Source of the DNA: Nitrosomonas ureae
GTDB lineage: Bacteria > Pseudomonadota > Gammaproteobacteria > Burkholderiales > Nitrosomonadaceae
Length of the DNA stretch: 64,000 nt
Direction: 5' to 3'
Assembly (NCBI RefSeq): GCF_900108305.1
Contig: NZ_FNUX01000005.1
Coordinates: 1 to 64,000, forward strand
This document shows, piece by piece, positions 33,461 to 44,769 of the stretch. The notes beneath the pieces are model-generated. The model saw nothing but the letters and a program-made list of their open reading frames with translations. It was not told where the DNA came from and ran no database searches. Position numbers and translations under genes: made by a program. Each line of letters begins with the position of its first letter. Within the stretch, counting starts at the first letter, position 1.

Positions 33461-34606
33461 ATGCCCTCACTTCCCTACTGGCGCCTCTCCGGTTTTTATT
33501 TTTTCTATTTTGCTTTTATTGGAGCTTTTGCACCGTATTGGAGTTTGTATCTCCAGTCATTGTCGTTTAGCGCATTGCAAATCGGTATTCTGATGTCCTT
33601 GCTGTTGGTTACGCGTATTTTTTCTCCAGCTGCCTGGGGATGGTTGGCGGATCATACCGGCAAGCGAGTCTGGGTGGTGCAGATCGCGGCAATAAGCGGC
33701 TTTGTGAGTTTCTGCGGTTTTTTTGCAGGCACAGGGTTTATCTGGATTTTCATCGTCATGTTGTTGATGAGTTTCTTTTGGAGCGCTTCACTGCCATTGA
33801 TGGAGGCTATTACCTTGTCGCATCTGGGAGATTATACCGACAAGTATGGACGGATCCGATCCTGGGGGTCGGTTGGGTTCGTTGTGGCGGTGATCGGAAT
33901 GGGCTATTTACTGGAAGCAGTAGAGATTATCTGGCTGCTTTGGATTCTTTTAGGACTTAAACTGGGTATTGTGATTTTTTCTTATCATATTCCTGAAAAA
34001 GAGATTATGCACTATGCCACAGGATTGCTTTCGATACGGCAGATATGCTTGCGCCCGGAGGTGATGGCATTTTTATTGTCCAGTTTATTGATGTTGTTCG
34101 CGCATGGTGCCTATTACACGTTTTTCTCCATTTATCTGGTTGAGCATGGCTATGATAAAGGGTTTGTCGGATGGTTATGGGCAATTGGCGTAATTTGTGA
34201 AATTGGAATTTTTTTTGTCATGCCATGGCTAATGCAACGATTCCTGCTAAAGCATATTCTGCTTTTCAGTTTTGCCTGTGCCATACTTCGTTTTGTATTG
34301 ATAGGCCAATACGTCGAGTGGCCGCTGATTATTGTCATGGCGCAGATCTTACATGCAGCGACTTATGGGACGCATCATGTCGCAGCCATGATGGTGATTC
34401 ATCAATTCTTTCAGGGGCGTCATCAAGCCAAAGGTCAGGCGATTTATACCAGTATCGCCTATGGGATGGGTGGAGCTTTGGGGGCGGTGTTCAGCGGTTA
34501 TACCTGGGATTGGCTGGGCGCGGACAACACCTTTTTTATGAGCGCCGCCGCAGCGCTGGCGGGAATGATTTTAATCGCATGGAAAATGAAGTCATTCAAT
34601 CACTAA
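33461..34606 (+). CDS. MFS transporter, HcaT/LacY-like group
   Basis: 381 residues, about twelve membrane segments. The MFS_1-like (HcaT) signature is readable: YWRLSGFYFFYFAFIGAFAP at the N-terminus, LVTRIFSPAAWGWLADHTGK between helices 2 and 3, and YGRIRSWGSVGFVVAV in the middle. It is an inner-membrane proton-coupled transporter of unknown substrate; members are annotated for phenylpropionate, nucleosides or sugars. It lies 80 bp upstream of leuC on the same strand. No strong SD precedes the ATG. Confidence 0.85.
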   Translation: MPSLPYWRLSGFYFFYFAFIGAFAPYWSLYLQSLSFSALQIGILMSLLLVTRIFSPAAWGWLADHTGKRVWVVQIAAISGFVSFCGFFAGTGFIWIFIVMLLMSFFWSASLPLMEAITLSHLGDYTDKYGRIRSWGSVGFVVAVIGMGYLLEAVEIIWLLWILLGLKLGIVIFSYHIPEKEIMHYATGLLSIRQICLRPEVMAFLLSSLLMLFAHGAYYTFFSIYLVEHGYDKGFVGWLWAIGVICEIGIFFVMPWLMQRFLLKHILLFSFACAILRFVLIGQYVEWPLIIVMAQILHAATYGTHHVAAMMVIHQFFQGRHQAKGQAIYTSIAYGMGGALGAVFSGYTWDWLGADNTFFMSAAAALAGMILIAWKMKSFNH

Positions 34607-34686
34607 CGCGCGATAGTGCGGTTAGTTTGTTGAATCAGTAAACTTTATGGGATAATTGCACATTAAGATCGATTTTATTTTTACCG

Positions 34687-36099
34687 ATGCAAACTTTATA
34701 CGACAAGCTGTGGAATCAACATATAGTGCATACCGAATCGGATGATCCGGGTAGCATGGCATTAATCTATATTGACCGTCATTTAGTGCATGAAGTGACC
34801 AGCCCGCAAGCGTTTGAAAGTCTCAAGCTGGCTGGGCGAAAGCCTTGGCGCCTTAACTCCATACTCGCCGTTGCAGATCACAATGTTCCGACCACTGACC
34901 GCAGCCAAGGTATTCATGATCCTATTTCCCGTTTACAGGTCGATACACTGGATCAAAATTGCGATGAACTGGGAATTACCGAATTCAAAATGAATGATCT
35001 GCGTCAGGGTATCGTACATGTCATTGGTCCTGAGCAAGGCGCGACGTTACCGGGTATGACAGTGGTTTGTGGTGACTCGCATACCAGTACGCATGGCGCA
35101 TTTGGATGCCTGGCATTTGGTATTGGCACATCAGAGGTCGAGCATGTGCTGGCAACACAATGTTTGTTGATGAAAAAATCCAAGGCCATGCGTATTTCGG
35201 TGGAAGGTAAATTGGGACTGGGGGTTACTGCTAAAGATATTGCTTTGGCGATTATTGGTAAAATTGGCACCGCGGGTGGAACAGGTTACGCCATCGAATT
35301 CACAGGCAGCGCTATCCGCGCGTTATCAATGGAAGGGCGAATGACGCTGTGCAATATGGCGATTGAAGCAGGCGCGCGGGCGGGTATGGTGGCTGTAGAT
35401 GACACGACCATCGATTACATCAAAGGACGGCCGTTTGCTCCCAGGAACGAGCTATGGGATAGCGCTGTTGCATTTTGGCGCACACTGCATAGCGACGCCG
35501 ATGCAGTGTTTGATCGCACAGTGGCACTGGACGCTGCACAGATCGAGCCGCAGGTGACTTGGGGCACTTCTCCGGAAATGGTGACAACAATCGATGGAGT
35601 CGTGCCTGATCCCGCGCATGTTTCTGATGAAGTGAAACGTCACGATATGCAACAAGCGCTGAATTACATGGGGCTCAGTGCCAATACGCCGATCCGGCAG
35701 ATTAACCTGGATAAGATTTTTATCGGCTCCTGCACCAATTCACGCATTGAAGATTTGCGCGCGGCGGCGCAGATTGTCAAAGGAAAACATATCGCGGCTA
35801 ATATAAAGCTGGCGCTGGTGGTTCCGGGGTCAGGTCTGGTCAAGAAACAGGCTGAGCAGGAAGGATTGGATCAAATTTTTCTCTCGGCTGGGTTTGAGTG
35901 GCGTGAGCCTGGTTGTTCCATGTGTTTGGCAATGAATGACGATCGATTGACCGCTGGTGAGCGCTGTGCTTCAACTTCAAATCGAAATTTCGAAGGCCGT
36001 CAGGGGCCTGGCGGAAGAACGCATTTGGTTAGCCCTGCGATGGCTGCTGCTGCTGCGATTGCAGGACATTTTGTCGATGTACGTAAACTTAATAACTGA
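34687..36099 (+). CDS. leuC: 3-isopropylmalate dehydratase large subunit
   Basis: 470 residues, normal length. Aconitase-family marks: [37 protein letters not shown] with the first cluster Cys, and [11 protein letters not shown] with the other two, which together hold the [4Fe-4S] cluster. With LeuD it isomerises 2-isopropylmalate to 3-isopropylmalate. First gene of the leuC-leuD-leuB group; 67 bp separate it from leuD. Confidence 0.98.
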   Translation: MQTLYDKLWNQHIVHTESDDPGSMALIYIDRHLVHEVTSPQAFESLKLAGRKPWRLNSILAVADHNVPTTDRSQGIHDPISRLQVDTLDQNCDELGITEFKMNDLRQGIVHVIGPEQGATLPGMTVVCGDSHTSTHGAFGCLAFGIGTSEVEHVLATQCLLMKKSKAMRISVEGKLGLGVTAKDIALAIIGKIGTAGGTGYAIEFTGSAIRALSMEGRMTLCNMAIEAGARAGMVAVDDTTIDYIKGRPFAPRNELWDSAVAFWRTLHSDADAVFDRTVALDAAQIEPQVTWGTSPEMVTTIDGVVPDPAHVSDEVKRHDMQQALNYMGLSANTPIRQINLDKIFIGSCTNSRIEDLRAAAQIVKGKHIAANIKLALVVPGSGLVKKQAEQEGLDQIFLSAGFEWREPGCSMCLAMNDDRLTAGERCASTSNRNFEGRQGPGGRTHLVSPAMAAAAAIAGHFVDVRKLNN

Positions 36100-36166
36100 C
36101 GATGCGCAATAGTTTTGCTGCTGTTCGCAAATCACAACTATACTCCGGTAGCCAAGATATAAATTA

Positions 36167-36805
36167 ATGGAAAAATTTCAAACAATTACTGCGCTGGTGG
36201 CACCAATGGATCGCGCTAATGTTGATACGGATGCCATCATTCCGAAGCAGTTTCTTAAATCAATCAAACGCTCGGGCTTTGGTCAAAATTTATTTGATGA
36301 GTGGCGTTATCTGGATCATGGTGAACCAGGCATGGATTCATCGCAACGTAAGCCGAATCCGGCGTTCGTATTAAATCAACCCCGTTACCAGGGTGTGCAG
36401 ATATTGCTGGCGCGTGCAAATTTTGGTTGCGGATCAAGCCGTGAACATGCTCCCTGGGCGCTCCAGGATTATGGCTTTCGCGTCATTATTGCGCCTGGTT
36501 TTGCTGATATCTTCTTCAATAATTGTTATAAGATTGGTTTGTTGCCGGTTGTTCTTGACACGGTGGTATTGGACAACTTATTTGAAGAAGTAAAATCAAC
36601 AGAGGGATATCGGTTGACGGTAGATCTCCAGAATCAAGTCGTGATTACACCCAAAAGAGAAGAGTTTACATTCGAAATTGATATTTTTCGTAAACAGTGC
36701 CTGCTAAATGGTTTGGATGATATTGGCCTGACTCTGCAGCACGCTGAAAAAATTGGTCAATTTGAGCAGAAACGACGCAATGAACAGCCTTGGCTGTTTA
36801 TGTGA
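36167..36805 (+). CDS. leuD: 3-isopropylmalate dehydratase small subunit
   Basis: 212 residues. Opens with [21 protein letters not shown] and contains [20 protein letters not shown], the swivelling-domain motif of the LeuD family, then [20 protein letters not shown]. It forms the dehydratase with LeuC. It precedes leuB by 24 bp. Confidence 0.98.
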   Translation: MEKFQTITALVAPMDRANVDTDAIIPKQFLKSIKRSGFGQNLFDEWRYLDHGEPGMDSSQRKPNPAFVLNQPRYQGVQILLARANFGCGSSREHAPWALQDYGFRVIIAPGFADIFFNNCYKIGLLPVVLDTVVLDNLFEEVKSTEGYRLTVDLQNQVVITPKREEFTFEIDIFRKQCLLNGLDDIGLTLQHAEKIGQFEQKRRNEQPWLFM

Positions 36806-36829
36806 GTGACCGTTTGAAAGTGGAATGAA

Positions 36830-37891
36830 ATGAAAATTGCTGTGTTAGCGGGCGATGGTATCGGGCCGGAGATTGTTGCTCAGGCCGTTCGTGTATTAAA
36901 TGTACTAAAAACTGATGGTTTGGGCATTGAGCTGGAGTATGGATTGATCGGGGGCTGTGCGGTTGACGCCACCGGGGAACCGTATCCTGACGCAACCCAT
37001 CGCTTAACCAGTCAGGCGGATGCAGTTCTTCTGGGTGCTGTGGGGGGGCCGCAATATGATAATTTGCCGCGCCAGCAGCGTCCTGAGCGTGGTTTGCTTG
37101 CGATTCGCAAAAAGCTTAATTTATTTGCTAATCTGCGCCCTGCGATGCTTTACCCTGAACTCGCCAATGCTTCCAGCTTGAAATATGACGTGGTTGCGGG
37201 TCTCGATATCATGATCGTGCGTGAATTGACCGGCGATATATATTTTGGTGAACCGCGCGGGATTGAAATCCGCGATGGTGAACGTGTCGGGTTTAATACG
37301 ATGATTTACAGCGAAAGCGAAATACGGCGTATTGCACACGTTGCATTTCAAACCGCTGTTAAACGTCAGGGTAAATTGTGTTCGGTAGATAAAATGAATG
37401 TATTGGAATGTACGCAATTATGGCGTGATGTTGTTGCCGAAATTGCTAAGGAATATCCGCAAGTGACTTTGTCGCATATGCTGGTTGATAATGCTGCCAT
37501 GCAACTGGTTCGCAATCCCAAACAATTTGACGTCATGGTCACGGGGAATATGTTTGGCGATATATTGTCTGACGAAGCTTCCATGTTAACAGGATCCATT
37601 GGTATGTTACCTTCTGCTTCCTTGGATGAAAATAACAAAGGGTTATATGAACCCATTCATGGTTCAGCGCCCGATATCGCCGGAAAGGATATCGCTAATC
37701 CGCTTGCAACAATATTATCAGTAGCGATGATGCTGCGCTACACATTCAATCAGGAAGAGATGGCGAAGCGCATAGAAAATGCGGTTAAGAAAGTTTTGGC
37801 GGCGGGCTACAGGACAAAAGATATTGATGAAGCCGGTATGAAATCTGTGGGTACAAAAGCCATGGGGGACGTGGTTTTGGCAATGCTGTAA
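36830..37891 (+). CDS. leuB: 3-isopropylmalate dehydrogenase
   Basis: 353 residues. Shows [40 protein letters not shown], the substrate-binding [15 protein letters not shown], and [17 protein letters not shown] with the metal-binding aspartates, then [23 protein letters not shown]-dependent oxidative decarboxylation of 3-isopropylmalate in leucine synthesis. A 152-bp gap follows before asd. Confidence 0.98.
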   Translation: MKIAVLAGDGIGPEIVAQAVRVLNVLKTDGLGIELEYGLIGGCAVDATGEPYPDATHRLTSQADAVLLGAVGGPQYDNLPRQQRPERGLLAIRKKLNLFANLRPAMLYPELANASSLKYDVVAGLDIMIVRELTGDIYFGEPRGIEIRDGERVGFNTMIYSESEIRRIAHVAFQTAVKRQGKLCSVDKMNVLECTQLWRDVVAEIAKEYPQVTLSHMLVDNAAMQLVRNPKQFDVMVTGNMFGDILSDEASMLTGSIGMLPSASLDENNKGLYEPIHGSAPDIAGKDIANPLATILSVAMMLRYTFNQEEMAKRIENAVKKVLAAGYRTKDIDEAGMKSVGTKAMGDVVLAML

Positions 37892-38043
37892 TTATATTTA
37901 ATGACAAGTTAATGCATTATTTAAGAAATAAAGGTGTAATTAATACACTAATCATTTTGTATCCTTTTATAAAGTAAGTTAATATTTATACGGTTTTTTT
38001 TATTTGATTAACGGATTGTCAATTTTAGAAAAAGAGATAAGTA

Positions 38044-39156
38044 ATGAAGCAAGTTGGTTTTGTGGGTTGGCGTGGAATGGTCGGATCTGTGTTAATGCAG
38101 AGAATGCGGGAAGAAGAAGATTTTTCTCTGATCGATCCCGTTTTTTTTACAACCTCACAGAAAGGGGGTGTAAGCCCTGAAATTGGCAAAGAAACACCGC
38201 CGTTAAAAGATGCTTTTGACATTAATCAACTGAGTGCGATGGATATTATCATTTCCTGTCAAGGCGGGGATTATACGCAGCGGGTTTTTAAGCAGTTGCG
38301 ACAATCAGGTTGGCAAGGATACTGGATTGATGCGGCTTCAGCATTGCGCATGGAAAAAGATGCCGTGATCATATTGGATCCGGTCAATAAGCCTGTGATC
38401 GAGCAGGCGCTCCATGATGGGGTAAAAAATTATATTGGCGGTAATTGTACCGTTAGCTTGATGCTAATGGCGGTCGGTGGTCTTTTTGAGAAAGGCATGG
38501 TGGACTGGATGAGCGCCATGACTTATCAGGCTGCATCAGGTGCCGGGGCCAAGAATATGCGCGAACTGCTGCAGCAAATGGGTGAAGCACATCGAGTGGC
38601 AAAGGACTTGTTAGATAATCCTGCTTCCAGTATTTTGGATATTGATCGCGAAGTTGCCGGCACATTACGTGATAAAAAATTTCCCACTGAAAATTTTGGT
38701 GTTCCGCTGGCGGGCAGTTTGATCCCCTGGATTGATAAGGAAGTTGCTAATGGACAAAGCCGGGAAGAATGGAAGGGGCAAGCCGAAACCAATAAAATTC
38801 TTGGAACGAGCGAGCGGCAAATTCCGGTTGATGGCATTTGTGTGCGTGTTGGTGCAATGAGATGCCATAGCCAAGCGTTAACTATCAAGCTAAAACAAGA
38901 TGTACCTTTAAATGAAATAGAAGAAATTATTGCAAATTCAAATGATTGGGTAGAAGTTGTTCCCAACGAGAGAGAGGCGACAACCTCACAGCTAACGCCA
39001 ACCGCAGTAACGGGTACGCTATCAATACCGGTAGGACGATTGCGCAAACTGACAATGGGCGGTGAATACTTATCTGTTTTCACCGTGGGTGATCAATTAC
39101 TTTGGGGTGCTGCAGAGCCATTACGCAGAATGCTGCGCATACTGATTGCACACTAA
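38044..39156 (+). CDS. asd: Aspartate-semialdehyde dehydrogenase
   Basis: 370 residues, the long gammaproteobacterial-type enzyme. NADP-binding start [20 protein letters not shown], the catalytic cysteine in [38 protein letters not shown], and the active-site His in [16 protein letters not shown]. Makes aspartate semialdehyde for lysine, threonine, methionine and peptidoglycan. It is independent of leuB by spacing (152 bp) but in the same orientation. Confidence 0.97.
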   Translation: MKQVGFVGWRGMVGSVLMQRMREEEDFSLIDPVFFTTSQKGGVSPEIGKETPPLKDAFDINQLSAMDIIISCQGGDYTQRVFKQLRQSGWQGYWIDAASALRMEKDAVIILDPVNKPVIEQALHDGVKNYIGGNCTVSLMLMAVGGLFEKGMVDWMSAMTYQAASGAGAKNMRELLQQMGEAHRVAKDLLDNPASSILDIDREVAGTLRDKKFPTENFGVPLAGSLIPWIDKEVANGQSREEWKGQAETNKILGTSERQIPVDGICVRVGAMRCHSQALTIKLKQDVPLNEIEEIIANSNDWVEVVPNEREATTSQLTPTAVTGTLSIPVGRLRKLTMGGEYLSVFTVGDQLLWGAAEPLRRMLRILIAH

Positions 39157-39425
39157 ATATCTTTTATCGATATCCTTAAAAAATAGCCGAATGATTTTGT
39201 CGTTCCGAGTTTAATCCTTCGTTACTTAACGAATAGTGGTAAATAAAACCAGGACATTGAAGAACATATATTTCGTACCTTGCACGTATTGTAAGGTGTC
39301 ATAACTGATTATGGGATTGCTTGAAATGAATTCCCGTAATCTGGAGCATAATTGCAGCGAGTGTGATTATGCTGCAATACTGGCCTTTCGATATTTATTT
39401 CCAAAAAACTAGAGAGGGTACTTCG

Positions 39426-41903
39426 GTGTATAAAACATCTTTTAAAGTAAGCTTGTGCGTAATTATTCTGATGTTACCATGGGTTGTTGCTCAAGCGGCC
39501 GGGCTCGGTAAGTTGACGCTTAATTCTGCGCTAGGGCAGCCTTTCAGCGCGGAAATCGATATCGTATCGACGGGTAATGACGATCTCTCATCCCTTAAGG
39601 CTAGTGTGGCTACTCGTGAAGCATTCGCGCAAGCCGGTATAAATTATGAATCTGTCCTGTCAGCTTTTAAAGTTTCAGTCGAAACAAGGGCAAATGGTAA
39701 TCCCTATATAAAATTGACTTCGCTGCAAGCAGTTAATGATCCGTTTTTAATGTTGTTGATGGAGTTAAATTGGTCTTCAGGACGAATTTTGCGGGAGTAC
39801 ACAGTTCTACTGGATCCTGTTGAATCACCGGCACAGAATCTGATAGCGGCCAATACAAACCCTCCTCCTTTAGTTGGTGCGTCAGGATATGATGCAGAAA
39901 AATCACCGCGCATCGAAAATAATAATCCAATTACAAGTTCGGCTCCATCAGCTGTCGATACATCCAATCGATCTAACAACACCTATGGCCCGGTTAGCCG
40001 GGGTGATACCTTGTCATCGATTGCGACCCAGGTATTACCAGCTGGTGTCGATCTTAATCAAATGCTGGTGGCGCTCTATCGCGCTAATCGCGAAGCCTTT
40101 ATCGCCAACAATATGAATTTGCTCAAGACGGGTGCTATTCTGAAAGTGCCTGAGAAAAATGAGATAACAGCAATCGATTCATCAACAGCCAGAGCCGAAA
40201 TAAAAACGCAAATAGCAGACTGGCGTAATTACCGGGGACGGTTGGCAGCCATTAATCAGGAATCCCCAGCGCCTCATGCGATCAGTCAATCAGACCAAGG
40301 CCAGATTACCAGTATTGATAAGAAATCAACATCAGCTCCCGATGCGCCCAAAGAGGTTCTGAAGCTATCCAGTGGAGCACAGTTGCTTGATCAAGACGGT
40401 CAGATTGCCGAATCCTCACTGGTTGATCGTCTTCGTATGATGGAAGAAGATGCGATTGCGCGAAATCTTGCACTGAAGGAAGCGAATGAACGTGTAGCCA
40501 TGCTGGAAAAAAGTGTTGAGAACTTGAAACAATTACTAGAGTTGAAAGACTCGGTATTAGCTCAGGCGCAGATTAAGGCAGAATCAATTCCAGCAACAAT
40601 TAATAAACCGGAGTCACACTTTCCACCAGAAGAGGTTTCGATTGCCGAGAACGTAGAATTGGACTCTGCTTTTATACCGGAAGAAGCCCCGGTAATTCAA
40701 CCGGCCGCAGAAGCGCCGGTAATCGCGCCTTCAATAGCCGATGAAGAAGCTAGCCGATCACTGCTTGATCAGGCATATGATTATATGGAATATATCGGTG
40801 CAGCTTTAATTCTGTTGTTGCTGCTTATTTTGTTGATTCTTAAGAGACGCCGGAATCAATCGCAAGACGATGAAGATAATGAAGAAAATTTTTCTTCGGC
40901 AATGCGTTCCCGAATAGCTTCAATGGCTGCTGCAAAGGCAGCGCCTGTTACTGAGGAAGGTCAATCGTTATCTGAAAATATGGATCATGATCAATCTTTT
41001 CACCATGTCGATTCCTATTCTCAAGCGGAAGAATCGGAAAAGTTTGATAAAGATATCGATTCATCCTACGAAGATAGTGCCGAACATACCTTGCAATCCA
41101 ATTTTGATACTGAATCGACTACAGAACCGCAGATCGACGATGAGACGATTCTGGAACATTCGCAGGCTATTCACAGGAACTTACAGGAAGACTCCGATGA
41201 AGATCTTAGTCGACCGATTGCGGTTACAGAAGATAAGAATTCTGCTGAGCTTGCAAATCAAATTGATTTTGATTTGAGCGATGAGGCTGATGAAACTGCA
41301 ACGGACGGAAAAATCGAATTAGAGAATACTAGGCAAATAAAAGAAGCTGAAAATGTTTCTGATTATGCGGTAGAGATTGATTTTGATGAACCGGAGCAAT
41401 CGCTTGGTGCTATCGACTCGAGTAATAAGGCTACGGAAGAAAATAAGGATGATTTTGAGTTTTCTCGTTCAGAAATTGATCTGGCAGATAACCAAAACCC
41501 GAATGAAATAGAGATTCCCTTGCTCAGTGATGAGAGTAGCCGCAATTCAGAAGAAGTTGCACTGGATGATAGTCCTTTGGAATTTGATCGATCTCCTGAT
41601 GCTGAGCAGAGTGATGAAGAATCAAATTTTTCATCAATAACGCCTGAGATTGATTTGGCTGCTATTAATTTAGATCTGGAGGATACCAATGCAGGTGATA
41701 ATAAAGATGAAAAGGAAGATCTGAGCGTCCCAAGCGTCCCAAGCGAGGCATGGCAGGAAGTTGAGACCAAATTAGATTTGGCGAAAGCATACCAGGAAAT
41801 GGATGACAGGGAAGGCGCTAAAGAAATGCTTGAAGAAGTCATTCGAGACGGTGATACAAAGCAAAAAAAAGCTGCAAGGAAAATATTAAAAGATCTGCGA
41901 TGA
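39426..41903 (+). CDS. fimV: FimV/HubP-type polar protein
   Basis: About 825 residues from GTG 39426, which has AGAGAGGG eight bases upstream and begins a proper signal peptide; the ATG at 39363 adds 21 poor residues. FimV N-terminal domain (AAGLGKLTLNSALGQPFSAE), a LysM domain (YGPVSRGDTLSSIATQV...GAILKVP, about 190-255), a coiled coil, one membrane helix (YIGAALILLLLLILLILKRR), a long acidic Asp/Glu/Ser cytoplasmic region, and the C-terminal FimV helix pair (KLDLAKAYQEMDDREGAKEM). FimV/HubP proteins organise cell poles and assist type IV pili. No pilus genes are near. Confidence 0.93.
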   Translation: MYKTSFKVSLCVIILMLPWVVAQAAGLGKLTLNSALGQPFSAEIDIVSTGNDDLSSLKASVATREAFAQAGINYESVLSAFKVSVETRANGNPYIKLTSLQAVNDPFLMLLMELNWSSGRILREYTVLLDPVESPAQNLIAANTNPPPLVGASGYDAEKSPRIENNNPITSSAPSAVDTSNRSNNTYGPVSRGDTLSSIATQVLPAGVDLNQMLVALYRANREAFIANNMNLLKTGAILKVPEKNEITAIDSSTARAEIKTQIADWRNYRGRLAAINQESPAPHAISQSDQGQITSIDKKSTSAPDAPKEVLKLSSGAQLLDQDGQIAESSLVDRLRMMEEDAIARNLALKEANERVAMLEKSVENLKQLLELKDSVLAQAQIKAESIPATINKPESHFPPEEVSIAENVELDSAFIPEEAPVIQPAAEAPVIAPSIADEEASRSLLDQAYDYMEYIGAALILLLLLILLILKRRRNQSQDDEDNEENFSSAMRSRIASMAAAKAAPVTEEGQSLSENMDHDQSFHHVDSYSQAEESEKFDKDIDSSYEDSAEHTLQSNFDTESTTEPQIDDETILEHSQAIHRNLQEDSDEDLSRPIAVTEDKNSAELANQIDFDLSDEADETATDGKIELENTRQIKEAENVSDYAVEIDFDEPEQSLGAIDSSNKATEENKDDFEFSRSEIDLADNQNPNEIEIPLLSDESSRNSEEVALDDSPLEFDRSPDAEQSDEESNFSSITPEIDLAAINLDLEDTNAGDNKDEKEDLSVPSVPSEAWQEVETKLDLAKAYQEMDDREGAKEMLEEVIRDGDTKQKKAARKILKDLR

Positions 41904-41950
41904 TCATTCCTTAGTGTGTTGCGGTTTATTTGGAAAGGCAGTTTCTGTTG

Positions 41951-42748
41951 GTGCGAATAATTTTAGTTTTAGAATATGATGGCAGTCGCTATTGTGGATG
42001 GCAAAGTCAACCGGAAAATTGCTCGATACAGGATATACTGGAAACTGCCTTATCAAAAATAGCTCATGAAGAAATACGCGTAATTACTGCGGGGAGAACC
42101 GATGCAGGTGTCCATGCATTCTATCAGGTGGTGCATTTTGATACTTTGGTGCAACGCCCTATCAATGCATGGGTGCGCGGGGTAAACGCGTTTCTGCCTG
42201 ATGATATTGCGGTTTTGTGGGCATCGGAAGTGTCCGACAGGTTTCATGCAAGATATAGCGCGCTTGAGCGACGTTATTTATATTTTTTACTTAATCAGCC
42301 AGTGCGCCCAGGGATTAATCATAAAAAGGTTGGATGGTTTCATCAACCGCTGCAATTGGACATCATGCAGCGCGCGGCTAATATCCTGATTGGAGAGCAT
42401 GATTTTTCTTCGTTTCGGGCAGCCGCATGTCAAGCAAAATCTCCTATACGCACAATTACGCAATTGAAGATTGTTCGTCATGGAAATTTATTGATTTTTG
42501 ATTTACGTGCCAATGCATTCTTGCAGCACATGGTAAGAAATATTATCGGTTGCCTGGTTTATATTGGTAAAGGTAAATATTCTTCCGAATGGATGCTTGA
42601 GTTGCTGAAGGATTGCAATCGTGCATACGCCGCGCCAACTTTTTCTGCGGCAGGCTTATATTTGGCCGGTGTGAAATATGATTCCAGCTGGTGTATGCCG
42701 GGATTATCCGGAATACCCATTATTCCCAGCATGTTCTTATATAATTAA
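41951..42748 (+). CDS. truA: tRNA pseudouridine(38-40) synthase
   Basis: About 265 residues from GTG 41951, giving VRIILVLEYDGSRYCGWQSQ; the TTG at 41930 would extend it by seven residues and cannot be excluded. The catalytic aspartate is in AGRTDAGVHA. LERRYLYFLLN and FLQHMVRNIIGCLVYIGKGK are standard segments. Modifies uridines in the tRNA anticodon arm. The fimV-truA-trpF order is common in beta- and gammaproteobacteria. Confidence 0.95.
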   Translation: MRIILVLEYDGSRYCGWQSQPENCSIQDILETALSKIAHEEIRVITAGRTDAGVHAFYQVVHFDTLVQRPINAWVRGVNAFLPDDIAVLWASEVSDRFHARYSALERRYLYFLLNQPVRPGINHKKVGWFHQPLQLDIMQRAANILIGEHDFSSFRAAACQAKSPIRTITQLKIVRHGNLLIFDLRANAFLQHMVRNIIGCLVYIGKGKYSSEWMLELLKDCNRAYAAPTFSAAGLYLAGVKYDSSWCMPGLSGIPIIPSMFLYN

Positions 42749-42770
42749 GCATTCAAAGTTTATAATCAGT

Positions 42771-43388
42771 ATGTCAGTACGTGTAAAAGTGTGTGGGATT
42801 ACTCGATGTAAGGACGCTGCGGCAGCAATCCGGGCAGGCGTTGATGCTATCGGTTTTGTTTTTTGGCCTCAGAGCGCACGCTATATTGAACCTGATATTG
42901 TACGCATCATTACTGCCAGTGTTCCGCCTTTCATTTGTAATGTAGGGGTTTATGTTGACCCCGATATTGACTGGGTTGAGAAAACTGCTCGTGTAGCCAA
43001 GTTAAATCTGCTGCAATTTCATGGCGATGAATCACCTGAATTTTGTAATCAATTTTCCCAGCCTTATATTAAAGCAATTAGAGTCAAACAAGACACAGAT
43101 TTGCTACAATACGCCGAACGGTATAGAACCGCAAAAGGCTTATTGCTTGATGCTTATGTGGCCGATATGCCGGGAGGTACTGGGCATGCGTTTGAATGGG
43201 ATTTGATACCCAAGTATTTGTCTTTGCCACTCATTTTGTCTGGTGGCTTAAATCCAGCCAATGTGTCTATGGCAATTCAACAAACTCAGCCGTGGGCAGT
43301 CGATGTTTCAAGCGGCGTGGAAACCTCGAAAGGAATTAAAGATGAAAAAAAGATTTTTGCTTTCATGCGAGGAGTAAAACAATTGTGA
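42771..43388 (+). CDS. trpF: Phosphoribosylanthranilate isomerase
   Basis: 205 residues from ATG 42771 ([20 protein letters not shown]); the frame reaches into truA but without a start there. TIM barrel with the catalytic Cys in [35 protein letters not shown] with the active Asp, and [20 protein letters not shown] binding phosphate. Third step of tryptophan synthesis from anthranilate. Overlaps trpB by four bases (GTGA). Confidence 0.97.
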   Translation: MSVRVKVCGITRCKDAAAAIRAGVDAIGFVFWPQSARYIEPDIVRIITASVPPFICNVGVYVDPDIDWVEKTARVAKLNLLQFHGDESPEFCNQFSQPYIKAIRVKQDTDLLQYAERYRTAKGLLLDAYVADMPGGTGHAFEWDLIPKYLSLPLILSGGLNPANVSMAIQQTQPWAVDVSSGVETSKGIKDEKKIFAFMRGVKQL

Positions 43389-44584
43389 GCGCCTATGATC
43401 TTCCAAGCAAGAACGGTCACTTTGGACCCTATGGAGGTATTTTTGTTGCTGAAACATTAATTTCGGCACTGGAGGATTTGCGAAAGCAATATGAATTTTA
43501 TCGTAACGATGCGGATTTTCAGTCAGAATTTGCCGAAGAATTAAAACATTATGTAGGGCGCCCCAGTCCCATCTACCATGCTAAAAGATGGTCGGACCAT
43601 TTAGGTGGCGCACAGATACTGTTAAAACGGGAAGATCTGAATCATACCGGCGCACATAAAATAAACAATACGATCGGACAAGCTTTATTAGCCCGGCGTA
43701 TGGGAAAAAAACGCGTTATCGCGGAAACAGGTGCCGGTCAACATGGTGTCGCCAGTGCTACGGTTGCGGCGCGTTATGGCATGGAATGCGTCGTTTATAT
43801 GGGTTCTGAAGATGTTAAACGTCAGGCGACCAATGTTTATCGTATGAAGCTCTTAGGGGCAACCGTGGTGCCGGTGGAGTCGGGGTCGCGAACATTGAAA
43901 GATGCGCTGAACGAAGCGATGCGTGATTGGGTTACCAATGTCGAAAGCACTTTTTATATTATCGGTACAGTTGCCGGGCCTCACCCGTATCCGATGATGG
44001 TGAGGGATTTTCAAGCAGTCATAGGGAATGAGGCTAAAATACAAATGCAGGAAGATTTCACGCGACAGCCGGATGCGCTTATTGCATGCGTCGGTGGAGG
44101 ATCAAATGCCATTGGTTTATTTTATCCCTATATTGATGACGTCAATGTTCGATTGATAGGTGTCGAAGCGGCAGGGAAAGGAATTGATACTAACCAACAT
44201 GCGGCGACTTTATCGATGGGCAGCCCCGGCGTATTGCACGGTAATCGTACTTATCTGATTCAAGATGAAAATGGTCAGATTGTTGAAACACATTCCATTT
44301 CTGCTGGTCTCGATTATCCTGGCGTAGGGCCGGAACATGCCTGGCTTAAAGATTGTGGGCGTGCTGAATACGTAGCAGTTACCGACGATGAAGCGCTGGA
44401 AGCATTTCATACGCTGTGCCGGTACGAAGGTATTATGCCGGCATTGGAATCAAGTCATGCGCTGGCTTATGCGGCCAAATATGCGCCTACCCTGACCAAA
44501 GATAAATTATTGCTGATTAATTTATCTGGCCGTGGCGATAAGGATATGGCGACAGTTGCGCAAATGTCCGGTTTGACACTGTAA
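43385..44584 (+). CDS. trpB: Tryptophan synthase beta chain
   Basis: 399 residues from a GTG overlapping the trpF stop. Hallmarks: [19 protein letters not shown], the PLP lysine in [46 protein letters not shown] and [13 protein letters not shown]. Condenses indole and serine. It is followed by an unusual 185-bp gap before trpA. Confidence 0.98.
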   Translation: MSAYDLPSKNGHFGPYGGIFVAETLISALEDLRKQYEFYRNDADFQSEFAEELKHYVGRPSPIYHAKRWSDHLGGAQILLKREDLNHTGAHKINNTIGQALLARRMGKKRVIAETGAGQHGVASATVAARYGMECVVYMGSEDVKRQATNVYRMKLLGATVVPVESGSRTLKDALNEAMRDWVTNVESTFYIIGTVAGPHPYPMMVRDFQAVIGNEAKIQMQEDFTRQPDALIACVGGGSNAIGLFYPYIDDVNVRLIGVEAAGKGIDTNQHAATLSMGSPGVLHGNRTYLIQDENGQIVETHSISAGLDYPGVGPEHAWLKDCGRAEYVAVTDDEALEAFHTLCRYEGIMPALESSHALAYAAKYAPTLTKDKLLLINLSGRGDKDMATVAQMSGLTL

Positions 44585-44769
44585 TAAATTTACCACTGTA
44601 TTGTTTATAGAGTTCCTCTGAACGAGGCGAGAGCGAAAATATTAACGCAGCATATAATTGATATGTAAGGAGATATTTTTTGTGAGCAACGATGTATTGT
44701 GACGAAATATGGATTTCTAGAGATGCTCTATAGTAATTCTCTGAAAAGAGTCGAGAACGGATTAAGCGG
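44585..44769 (+). repeat. trpB-trpA spacer with an imperfect direct repeat
   Basis: Two related ~37-base segments at 44604-44640 and 44727-44763 share TATAG, CTCTGAA, GAG, CGAGA and CG in the same order. Each contains a small hairpin (CCTC-TGAA-CGAGG and CTCT-GAAA-AGAG). No gene is present. They may be translational or processing elements, or traces of a small insertion. Confidence 0.5.
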